DNA of 10,983 nt, taken from the NCBI GenBank assembly GCA_945897655.1, contig CAMDHB010000083.1, positions 1 to 10,983 of the forward strand. Direction: 5' to 3'. The notes beneath the pieces are model-generated. The model saw only the letters and a list, made by a program, of their open reading frames with translations, was not told where the DNA came from and made no database searches. Numbering within the stretch: the first letter of the stretch is position 1; the number at the start of each line of letters is the position of its first letter. Shown here one piece after another: positions 1 to 6,043 of this stretch. A program made the translations under genes and the position numbers. The DNA is from Pseudorhodobacter antarcticus (GTDB taxonomy: Bacteria; Pseudomonadota; Alphaproteobacteria; Rhodobacterales; Rhodobacteraceae).

Positions 1-124
1 CAGGATCGAGATCATGTTCGGGCGCCTGAAGGACTGGAGGCGTGTCGCCACACGCTACGACAGATGCCCGAAAGTATTCCTCTCAGCCATCGCTCTCGCC
101 GCAACCGTCTTGTTCTGGCTATGA
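1..124 (+). CDS. IS5-family transposase, C-terminal fragment (runs in from the left edge)
   Basis: An open frame with its first full codon at base 2 runs to TGA at 122-124 and gives 40 residues. It begins RIEIMFGRLKDWRR and continues through VATRYDRCPKVF to a hydrophobic tail ending in TVLFWL. This is the typical C-terminus of IS5-family (IS427-like) DDE transposases. The E of RIEIMFGRLK, in the spacing N/R-I-E-x-x-F-x-x-L-K, is the usual position of the catalytic glutamate. The start and most of the DDE domain are off-window, so it cannot be judged whether the gene is intact. The protein would cut and join the element's ends during transposition. The frame is too short and too open-ended to be found by simple ORF length. 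Confidence 0.75.
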   Translation, partial: RIEIMFGRLKDWRRVATRYDRCPKVFLSAIALAATVLFWL

Positions 125-145
125 AATGAGAACGAGTCCTGACCC
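1..145 (+). mobile_element. Right end of an IS5-family insertion sequence (left part outside window)
   Basis: The window opens inside a transposase gene of IS5-family character and the element appears to end shortly after its stop codon. About ten bases past the stop lies GAGTCCTGACCC (134-145), immediately followed by TAA (146-148). Read inward from the end this gives GGGTCAGGACTC, which resembles terminal inverted repeats I associate with IS5-family elements, and TAA fits the TNA target duplication of the IS427 subgroup. The partner repeat and the first TAA copy lie outside the window, so the exact boundary is inferred. The insertion sits about 35 bases beyond the motB stop codon and does not break that gene. 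Confidence 0.6.
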
Positions 146-180
146 TAAGATTGGCCTAACGTCTAAAATCTACCCGGAAA

Positions 181-1023
181 TTACCTGTCCTTTCGCAACA
201 GAACGATCTCGATCCGGTTGTTGCGAACGGCGGATGGATCAACCGTTGCAGGCTTTCGGTCCGCATGTCCGGTAATGCGGGAAATCCGGACTGAGTCTGT
301 GCCAGCGCTCTCCAACAGGCCCCGCATCGCCTGCGCCCGCGCGGCAGACAGGGCCCAGGTCGGGTTGTTGCGAATCATGACTGGATAAGACCGCACAAAG
401 CCATCCACCGCGATCTGGTTTTCGGTCAGGCTTATCATCTCGGACAAAAGGATGCTCAGGTCTGTCAGCGCTTGTGTCGGAACATCAGTGTCTTTTTCAA
501 ACAGTGGGGCTGTGTCCAGATCAAAAACCTCAATCACCAATCCTTCATCGGTGACCTTGCTGACAACATGGGACAGCAGGGTTTGCATGGTCATGCTTTC
601 GCCGCCCTTCCCCTCAAGGGCGCTTTGCAACTTTTTCAGCTCGGTATCCTCTTCACCCAAGCTCTCGCTAAGGGCGCTCCCTTCTGTGCCGCCACCCTTG
701 ATCTGGTCCGTTGGGCTGCTGGCAGAACTGCCGGTCCCATTGTGCGACAGCGTCTGATCGCTGAAAATGGAATCGCCGCCGAAGGCACCATCGCCGCCGC
801 CCGACACCCGGTTGATTGGAATGGTCGGATTGAAGTAGTCTGCAATCCCCTTGCGCTGCTTTTCCGTCGTCGCGCCCAACAGCCACATCAGCATGAAGAA
901 GGCCATCATGGCCGTCACAAAGTCAGCATAGGCCACTTTCCACGCCCCACCGTGGTGCCCGCCGCCAGCAACAACTTTCTTCCGCTTGATGATGACTGGC
1001 GCGGCATTACCCTGCCCGGCCAT
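181..1023 (-). CDS. motB: Flagellar motor stator protein MotB
   Basis: This is the 280-residue stator subunit that pairs with MotA to conduct ions through the inner membrane and anchors to peptidoglycan. A basic N-terminus (KRKK, 13-16) precedes the single membrane helix at about 31-50 (AYADFVTAMMAFFMLMWLLG), which carries the conserved ion-binding aspartate D34. The plug-type segment follows (TEKQRKGIADYF, 53-64), then a Gly/Ser-rich linker (about 74-125), then a C-terminal OmpA/MotB peptidoglycan-binding domain (about 160-275) with LSAARA (225-230) and RNNRIEI (267-273). The usual GHTD of the first OmpA motif is replaced by GFVR (208-211). The length is normal for alphaproteobacterial MotB. 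The start ATG at 1023-1021 has only a weak ribosome binding site (GGGGTGTGTGA). A CtrA-type box lies upstream. No motA or other flagellar gene is adjacent; the left neighbour is an IS end. Confidence 0.9.
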   Translation of the reverse strand: MAGQGNAAPVIIKRKKVVAGGGHHGGAWKVAYADFVTAMMAFFMLMWLLGATTEKQRKGIADYFNPTIPINRVSGGGDGAFGGDSIFSDQTLSHNGTGSSASSPTDQIKGGGTEGSALSESLGEEDTELKKLQSALEGKGGESMTMQTLLSHVVSKVTDEGLVIEVFDLDTAPLFEKDTDVPTQALTDLSILLSEMISLTENQIAVDGFVRSYPVMIRNNPTWALSAARAQAMRGLLESAGTDSVRISRITGHADRKPATVDPSAVRNNRIEIVLLRKDR

Positions 1024-1068
1024 TCACACACCCCATAGTCACCCGTCCTTGGGTGTACAGGATCGCCA

Positions 1069-1083
1069 TTAATCCGGCCTTAA
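1069..1083 (-). promoter_or_regulatory. CtrA-type binding site upstream of motB
   Basis: The sequence TTAA-TCCGGCC-TTAA on the plus strand (TTAA-GGCCGGA-TTAA on the motB strand) is an exact match to TTAA-N7-TTAA, the full CtrA box known from Caulobacter and other alphaproteobacteria. It ends 46 bases before the motB ATG, within the 88-base gap between the oxidoreductase stop and motB. CtrA controls motility genes widely in Rhodobacterales, so a site here fits activation of motB. No convincing -10 element was identified at the expected distance. Binding itself is inferred. Confidence 0.65.
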
Positions 1084-1084
1084 C

Positions 1085-1111
1085 CCGCAGGATTTTAGGT
1101 TTTTCCTGCGG
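1085..1111 (-). terminator. Hairpin directly after the oxidoreductase stop codon, possible terminator
   Basis: CCGCAGGA (1085-1092) and TCCTGCGG (1104-1111) form a perfect 8-bp stem with an 11-base loop (TTTTAGGTTTT on the plus strand). The stem abuts the TGA stop of the oxidoreductase at 1114-1112. No U-run follows on the minus strand (the next bases are GTTAAGG), so it is not a classical intrinsic terminator. It could be a weak terminator or a 3'-end protecting structure. Its position between the oxidoreductase and the CtrA box supports motB being a separate transcription unit. Confidence 0.45.
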
Positions 1112-3145
1112 TCAGATCACGCTGACCAGCCGCAGGGCATCATAGATCGCGGCGTGGATGTTGCGCGCCTCGACGGCGTCTCCGATTCGGAACAGTTGGA
1201 AACCGGCCGGTCCGCCGGCCCGGGTTTGTGGTTGCAGCGCGATCAACGCGTCGTAGTTCACGGCGCCCAGATTCACCGAACGGGGTTTCAAAGCGAAATA
1301 GATATCGGCCAGCGGTTGGGTGCCGTGGTTGACCACAACCTGATCATAATGGGCCATCTTCCCCAGTTTCATATAATCCGAATCGATGGTCGCCTTGATC
1401 TGATTGCCATCCCGTTCCACCGAAGTCAGCCGGTAGGTGACAGTAAAGGTCACGTCCCTGTCCTGCAGTACCCGCATGTAGGGCACGAGGTTCATCGCCA
1501 TGACGTCGGGGGCAAAGCTGCGGTCGGGGGTCATGATTTCGACCTTGGCCCCGGCCTCGGCCAACAGTTGAGCGGCTTGCAAGGCCACGTGATCCCCTGC
1601 ATCGTCATAAAGAAGCACATTTGAACCGGGTTTGACGTCTCCCGACAGAATGTCCCAAGCGGAGACCGTCAGATCATTGCCGCTGGCCAGTATGTCCTTT
1701 GCTGGCAGCCCGCCCGTCGCGACAATCACCACATCGGGATTTTCCGCAAGCACATCCTCCGCCTCGGCCCATGTGTTGAACCGAACCTCAACCCCCAGTG
1801 CCGCGCATTGTGCCAATCGCCAGTCGATGATGCCAATCATCTCAGCCCGGCGCTTGGTCTGGGCGCACAGGCGGACTTGGCCCCCCGCATCGGCAGCCGC
1901 TTCAAACACCACAACCTGATGACCACGCTCTGCTGCAACCCGCGCAGCCTCCAACCCAGCCGGGCCTGCGCCAATCACCACCACCCGGCGGCGTGTCGCG
2001 GCTTGCTGAATGGTGTGCGGCAAATCCTCCTCGCGCCCGGTCGAGGGGTTGTGGATACACAGCGCCATGCCGCCCTGATAGATCCGATCAAGGCAGTATG
2101 TGGCGCCGACACAAGGGCGGATGTCCTGTTCCCGCCCCTCGATGATCTTTCGGACGATATGAGGGTCGGCCATGTGGGCGCGGGTCATGCCAACCATGTC
2201 TAACTGACCCGAAGACACTGCATAGCGCGCCGTCGCCACATCGGGAATCCGGGCTGCATGGAAAGTGGGCAACCCAACCTCGGCCCGCACACGTCCGGCA
2301 AAATCCAGATGGGGGGCGGATTTCATACCGTGAATCGGGATCACATCGGTCATCGCGGCATCGGTGAAGATACGGCCCCGGATGATGTTCAGGAAATCAA
2401 CCAGCCCCGAATCGCGGAACATCTTGCCCAGCGCAATGCCCTCTTCGGCATCAATCCCGCCCGGCTCCACCTCATCCGCAGTATAGCGCATACCCAGCAG
2501 AAACCGCTCTCCCACCCGTTTGCGGCAGGCGGCCAGAACCTCCATCGCAAAGCGCGCACGGTTTTCCAGACTGCCGCCATAGGGCGCGGGCAAGGCGTTG
2601 GTAAAGGGCGACATGAACTGGTCCAGCAGGTGGCCGTAACATTCGAACTCGACCCCATCCAGACCCGCTTCTTTCATCCGCTCGGCAGCATCGGCGAAAT
2701 CGGTGATGATGCGCTCGATGTCCCAATCCTCGATCACCTTGGGAAAGGCGCGGTGGCTGGGTTCACGCGACGGGCCAGCGGCCACGACGGGCAGCCAATC
2801 GCCCTTGTCCCAGCGAGTACGGCGACCCAGATGGGTCAACTGAATCATCACAGCCGCGCCCGCCTCGTGGCAATCATCCGCCAGACGGCGCATCCACGGC
2901 ACCACCTCGTCCTTGTAGGCCAGAATGTTGTTGAACACAGGCGGGCTGTCCTTGGACACCGCCGCCGACCCCGCCGTCATGGTCAACGCCACGCCCGCCT
3001 TGGCCCGTTCCAGATGATATAGCCGGTAACGATCCTTGGGCATCCCGTCCTCGGGGTAAGCCGGTTCGTGACTGGTCGTCATGATCCGGTTGCGCAGGGT
3101 CAGGTGTTTCAGCTGATAGGGTTGCAGCAGCGGGTCAGACGACAT
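1112..3145 (-). CDS. FMN/Fe-S/FAD oxidoreductase, dimethylglycine/N-methylproline demethylase-like
   Basis: This 677-residue flavoprotein has the architecture of trimethylamine dehydrogenase and 2,4-dienoyl-CoA reductase. An N-terminal FMN-binding TIM barrel (about 1-340) contains IQLTHLGRR, GHLLDQFMSPFTN and PYGGSLENRARF. A cysteine cluster follows at 345-363, then an FAD/NAD Rossmann region starting VVVIGAGPAG (about 388-397). The N-terminal SHEPAYPEDGMPKDRY and AGSAAVSKDSPP blocks resemble the DgcA/StcD branch, which oxidatively demethylates N-methylated amino acids such as dimethylglycine or N-methylproline. The substrate is inferred and not proven. Two oddities stand out: the second of four cluster cysteines is alanine (C345, A348, C351, C363), and the TIM-barrel GAHxYL active-site block reads ECYGHL. 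The start at 3145 is chosen over an in-frame ATG at 3157 because that ATG lies in the GGAGG ribosome binding site. The gene lies 81 bases after GH20; co-transcription is possible. Confidence 0.82.
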   Translation of the reverse strand: MSSDPLLQPYQLKHLTLRNRIMTTSHEPAYPEDGMPKDRYRLYHLERAKAGVALTMTAGSAAVSKDSPPVFNNILAYKDEVVPWMRRLADDCHEAGAAVMIQLTHLGRRTRWDKGDWLPVVAAGPSREPSHRAFPKVIEDWDIERIITDFADAAERMKEAGLDGVEFECYGHLLDQFMSPFTNALPAPYGGSLENRARFAMEVLAACRKRVGERFLLGMRYTADEVEPGGIDAEEGIALGKMFRDSGLVDFLNIIRGRIFTDAAMTDVIPIHGMKSAPHLDFAGRVRAEVGLPTFHAARIPDVATARYAVSSGQLDMVGMTRAHMADPHIVRKIIEGREQDIRPCVGATYCLDRIYQGGMALCIHNPSTGREEDLPHTIQQAATRRRVVVIGAGPAGLEAARVAAERGHQVVVFEAAADAGGQVRLCAQTKRRAEMIGIIDWRLAQCAALGVEVRFNTWAEAEDVLAENPDVVIVATGGLPAKDILASGNDLTVSAWDILSGDVKPGSNVLLYDDAGDHVALQAAQLLAEAGAKVEIMTPDRSFAPDVMAMNLVPYMRVLQDRDVTFTVTYRLTSVERDGNQIKATIDSDYMKLGKMAHYDQVVVNHGTQPLADIYFALKPRSVNLGAVNYDALIALQPQTRAGGPAGFQLFRIGDAVEARNIHAAIYDALRLVSVI

Positions 3146-3150
3146 TCGGG

Positions 3151-3155
3151 CCTCC
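3151..3155 (-). promoter_or_regulatory. Ribosome binding site deciding the oxidoreductase start
   Basis: GGAGG on the minus strand, five bases before the ATG at 3145-3143, is a near-ideal Shine-Dalgarno. It overlaps the alternative in-frame ATG at 3157-3155 (ATGGAGG), which has no comparable site of its own. Family members also begin close to the short form. Confidence 0.75.
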
Positions 3156-3226
3156 ATTTGCCGTCAGCCTAGGCCAAGACCGCCGGCTTTGGGGCGCAAA
3201 TTACGACATAGCCCGGTCGGTTTGCC

Positions 3227-5059
3227 CTATGCCCCCTTGTGCCGCTGCCACCCCATCCGGTCAAACAGCGGGCCATAGCTTTGCGCCAGCGACCGGATGC
3301 CGACACCGTCAACCGCGTCATTCTTGTCCCATCCCTTGTTCGCCATGCCCAGGATGCGGGGGGCCAGCATAGGCTCCATCTCGCTGTCTTTCGTGGTGAA
3401 CTCCGACCAGAAACAGCCCTGCACGCCGACAATGCGATGGGCAATGTCCTCGGCCCCGGCAGGCACCGGTTTCCAACCCATCACATCCTCCAACGCGACA
3501 TAGGCAGCCCAGGCAGCGCCCCAATCCTCGGGCGAACTGGTATGGGCCATGTCAAAGTAGATGCGCTGTGCGGGGGACATGACCACGTCATAACCCGCCC
3601 GCGCCGCAGCAATGCCCGGGCCCTGCCCAGTCCATGAAAACAACAACGCCCCATGCCCTAACCCGCCGTTAGAGCCTTTTGCCGCCTCTTCCCACGCCGC
3701 CGACCGGATGCCGTGATCTTGAAGAAAGCCACCCAGCCGCGACATCATCCACCCCTGCACATCATCCCGCGTTTTGAGCCCATGCTCGGCTTTCAGCGCT
3801 TCGACCGCGGGCGATGCGCTCCACGCTGCGGGGGGCAACTCGTCACAGCCCAGATGAAGAATGCCGATGGGGAACATCGCGGCCACTTCCAGCGCCAAAG
3901 GCTCCAGCAAGGCCCAGGTGTCGGGCATCGCGGGGTTCACCACGTTGTCAGGATAACCATGCACCGACACAGCCATTGAATTGTCGCCGGGGTCGCGCAT
4001 GCCATGCCGGGCCACGTTCAAGGCATAGCCGTGGGCAGGCACCTCAATCTCGGGCAGAACCTCGATGTGCAGGGTTCGGGCGCGTTCGACAATGCGCGCG
4101 ACATCCGCCTTGGAATAGCTGCCACCGGCGCGGATGCCACCGCCATACACACCGGGAACAAGACACCCCTCACCCCGGATCGCGGTGCGTTGCCACAACT
4201 CCGGCGCACAGGTCACCTCGACCCGAAACGCCTCGTCATCCGAAAAGTGCCAGTGAAAGCGGTTGAGTTTCAGAAGGGCCAGCAAGTCCAGCAGGCGCAA
4301 GATGGTTTCAACGGAATAGAAATGTCGCGCGCAGTCCAGATGCTGCCCCCGCCAGCCAAAGCGGGGGGCGTCAGTGATCGTGCCGCACGGCAGGTTGCCC
4401 TCATGGGTTTCGCGCAGGGTCAGCAGGGTCACAGCGGCACGGAACAGGCCTGCATCGCCCGACACAGTGGCCGTTACTCCATCCGGAGCGATGGTCAGGG
4501 CATAGCCTTCTTCTACCATGTTAGGGTCTGTTTTGACCCTTAGCCGCACCCCATCCGATAGAAAGGGCCCCAGATTCAAACGGTGGGCCAGGTCATCGAC
4601 AGCCTTCAACCTTGGGTCATCGCAAACGAACCCAGGTGCCGCAACCATCCCAGTTGCAGCCGCCCAAGCCGTCGGCTGCGGAACCAACCGCAGCCCATCA
4701 AAATCGGGCGCTGTTCTGGGGGGCAGCTGATCAACCCTGACCCCAATTTCCGTGCTGGGCAGCGGTACCGGCCCCGTCTTGGTGCGCAGATAGGGGCCAA
4801 GCGGCAACCAAGCTCGGTTCTTGGGGGCAAAGTCAGGCTCCAGATAGGCCATTACGAAGCGAAGCGAACCGCCCGCAGGAATATTCGGCAGCGCCACCTC
4901 GGTATAGCCCGCAACCGTGCGTACCAAAGTACCCCCCGACACCACCCGCGAGGGCACATAGTTCGAACAGCAGAATACAGGGGCCGAAATGGCCGTATCA
5001 GAGCCTATTTCACAGTGAATTTCCGTACCCACGATGTGGGCGTCGAATGTCAGGTTCAT
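3227..5059 (-). CDS. GH20 beta-N-acetylhexosaminidase, predicted cytoplasmic
   Basis: The 610-residue enzyme should remove terminal beta-linked GlcNAc or GalNAc by substrate-assisted catalysis. The N-terminal part (about 1-230) includes a beta-rich region and a GH20b-like domain. The catalytic TIM barrel (about 232-590) shows WRGQHLDCARHF (substrate-binding R245), FHWHFSDDEAFR (268-279), PEIEVPAHG (336-344), the catalytic pair D406-E407 in LHLGCDELP, YFD (501-503) and FWSEF (550-554). The common GGDE is GCDE here. There is no signal peptide or lipobox, so the enzyme should act inside the cell on imported oligosaccharides rather than on polymer. Its ATG overlaps the regulator's TGA as ATGA (5059-5056), pointing to translational coupling. 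The divergent ABC importer is the natural supplier of substrate. The GH20 call is firm; the exact glycan is unknown. Confidence 0.92.
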   Translation of the reverse strand: MNLTFDAHIVGTEIHCEIGSDTAISAPVFCCSNYVPSRVVSGGTLVRTVAGYTEVALPNIPAGGSLRFVMAYLEPDFAPKNRAWLPLGPYLRTKTGPVPLPSTEIGVRVDQLPPRTAPDFDGLRLVPQPTAWAAATGMVAAPGFVCDDPRLKAVDDLAHRLNLGPFLSDGVRLRVKTDPNMVEEGYALTIAPDGVTATVSGDAGLFRAAVTLLTLRETHEGNLPCGTITDAPRFGWRGQHLDCARHFYSVETILRLLDLLALLKLNRFHWHFSDDEAFRVEVTCAPELWQRTAIRGEGCLVPGVYGGGIRAGGSYSKADVARIVERARTLHIEVLPEIEVPAHGYALNVARHGMRDPGDNSMAVSVHGYPDNVVNPAMPDTWALLEPLALEVAAMFPIGILHLGCDELPPAAWSASPAVEALKAEHGLKTRDDVQGWMMSRLGGFLQDHGIRSAAWEEAAKGSNGGLGHGALLFSWTGQGPGIAAARAGYDVVMSPAQRIYFDMAHTSSPEDWGAAWAAYVALEDVMGWKPVPAGAEDIAHRIVGVQGCFWSEFTTKDSEMEPMLAPRILGMANKGWDKNDAVDGVGIRSLAQSYGPLFDRMGWQRHKGA

Positions 5060-5832
5060 GGCTTGGGCTCCAACCGCAGTTCGGCTACGAAATCATAGAT
5101 GTCAGACCGGTACAGGCCCCGCGTCAGTTCGATCGGCCGGCCTGACGGCAAATAGGCCGTGCGGTCAATTTTCAGTGCCGCCGCACCTTCGGGCAGGTTC
5201 AGCAACTGCGCCTCGGTCAGGCCAAGATTGACCGCCGTGATGCGCTGCACCGCCCGCGTCGGCGCATTTCCTTGGGCACGCAGCACATCATACAGCGAGG
5301 TTTCGACACGGTCGGGGTCAGTCAGAATGTCCTGCGGCAGCGACGACCGCTCCAACGCCATCGGCAGACCGTCCGCACTGCGCAAACGGTCAACGCGCGC
5401 AACCCAATCGCCACCGGCCAGCCCCAGCGCCATTTGCTCATCCGGCATCGGCAGGAACAGCCCCCGCTGCAAGATCTGGCTGGTCGAAGTTTTGCCGCGC
5501 TGGCGCATGTATTCGGTAAACGACAACAGCGCCGACAGTGAATGTTCCAGCCGGGGCGGATGCGGCCGCACAAAGGTGCCAGAACCGCGGCGCTGCTCCA
5601 ACACGCCATCCTCGACCAGTTTAGCCACTGCATTGCGCACCGTGACGCGGCTGACATCCGCCAGTTCGGCCAAGTCACGTTCGGGCGGCAGTTGCGCATT
5701 CGCCTCCATCGCGCCGGATTTGATGACCGCGGCCAGGTGGCGATAAAGCTGCGTATAGCGCGGCCCCTTGCCGGGCCGATACCAGCGCTCAGGCGCAAAG
5801 ATCTGGTCGGGTTCGCTGGATTCCATGCCCAT
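5056..5832 (-). CDS. GntR-family (HutC/UTRA) transcriptional regulator
   Basis: This regulator of about 258 residues has an N-terminal winged helix (about 23-89, with LPPERDLAELADVSRVTVRN and the wing RRGSGTFVRP) and a UTRA effector domain (about 97-250). The C-terminal motif LYRSDIYDFVAEL is typical of the HutC group (compare NagR/DasR). NagR/DasR proteins respond to GlcNAc-phosphates. Because this gene overlaps a GH20 gene, a hexosamine-phosphate effector is a reasonable inference. Start choice is uncertain: GTG 5835, ATG 5832 and ATG 5826 are in frame and none has a clear Shine-Dalgarno. ATG 5832 is preferred. A TTGGTATTA repeat lies 4 bases upstream, so autoregulation is likely. It probably controls both its own operon and the divergent ABC operon. 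Confidence 0.9.
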   Translation of the reverse strand: MGMESSEPDQIFAPERWYRPGKGPRYTQLYRHLAAVIKSGAMEANAQLPPERDLAELADVSRVTVRNAVAKLVEDGVLEQRRGSGTFVRPHPPRLEHSLSALLSFTEYMRQRGKTSTSQILQRGLFLPMPDEQMALGLAGGDWVARVDRLRSADGLPMALERSSLPQDILTDPDRVETSLYDVLRAQGNAPTRAVQRITAVNLGLTEAQLLNLPEGAAALKIDRTAYLPSGRPIELTRGLYRSDIYDFVAELRLEPKP

Positions 5833-5836
5833 CACA

Positions 5837-5845
5837 TTGGTATTA
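5837..5845 (+). promoter_or_regulatory. Putative GntR operator copy 1 (TTGGTATTA)
   Basis: This is the first of three same-orientation TTGGTAT(T/C)A repeats in the divergent control region. It sits only 4 bases from the chosen regulator start, so a bound protein would block the regulator-GH20 operon. Its core, GTA-T-TAC, is a small palindrome, in keeping with GT-N-TA-N-AC-like HutC operators. Binding is inferred. Confidence 0.5.
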
Positions 5846-5940
5846 CTTTATGCGATCAAACCAGACCACTCTGCCTAGAAGGACCCGCTTTCATGCGAAA
5901 AACAAGTGGAAAATGTAAGTTCTAGCGATTTTTTAGTATA

Positions 5941-5949
5941 TTGGTATTA
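5941..5949 (+). promoter_or_regulatory. Putative GntR operator copy 2 (TTGGTATTA), in an AT-rich promoter segment
   Basis: The second copy starts 104 bases after the first, close to ten helical turns. It lies in the most AT-rich stretch of the window (about 5928-5970) and includes TATTAT (5945-5950), a possible -10 element for the ABC operon. No convincing -35 is visible 17 bases upstream, so the promoter placement is tentative. Confidence 0.5.
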
Positions 5950-5973
5950 TATAGGTAGCAATTTGAATTCGCC

Positions 5974-5982
5974 TTGGTATCA
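5974..5982 (+). promoter_or_regulatory. Putative GntR operator copy 3 (TTGGTATCA)
   Basis: The third copy has one change from the other two and starts 33 bases after copy 2, about three helical turns. It lies 61 bases before the first permease start, where it would fall in the promoter or early leader of the ABC operon. Equal orientation and near-helical spacing suggest cooperative binding; this is inference. Confidence 0.45.
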
Positions 5983-6015
5983 TGTCTCCACAAACAGATT
6001 CGGCCCCGCGTTCAA

Positions 6016-6033
6016 GGGGCTGGGCAATGCCCC
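6016..6033 (+). promoter_or_regulatory. Small leader hairpin before the ABC operon Shine-Dalgarno
   Basis: GGGGC (6016-6020) and GCCCC (6029-6033) can form a 5-bp stem with an 8-base loop. The stem ends one base before the AGGGGG ribosome binding site (6034-6039) of the first permease. CCCC at 6004-6007 could pair instead with either GGGG tract. In such a GC-rich genome this may be chance. Confidence 0.25.
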
Positions 6034-6043
6034 AGGGGGTTAA

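Noticed and set aside
472..1038. 188-codon plus-strand frame opposite motB
   Set aside because: motB is unambiguous on the other strand, and this frame has no recognisable family features.
2258..3022. 254-codon plus-strand frame inside the oxidoreductase gene
   Set aside because: It is antisense to a conserved flavoprotein barrel, with no domain and no ribosome binding site; it is a shadow.
3207..3231. CATAG/CTATG inverted repeat after the GH20 stop as a terminator
   Set aside because: It has only a 5-bp stem with a 15-base loop and no U-run, so it is too weak to call.
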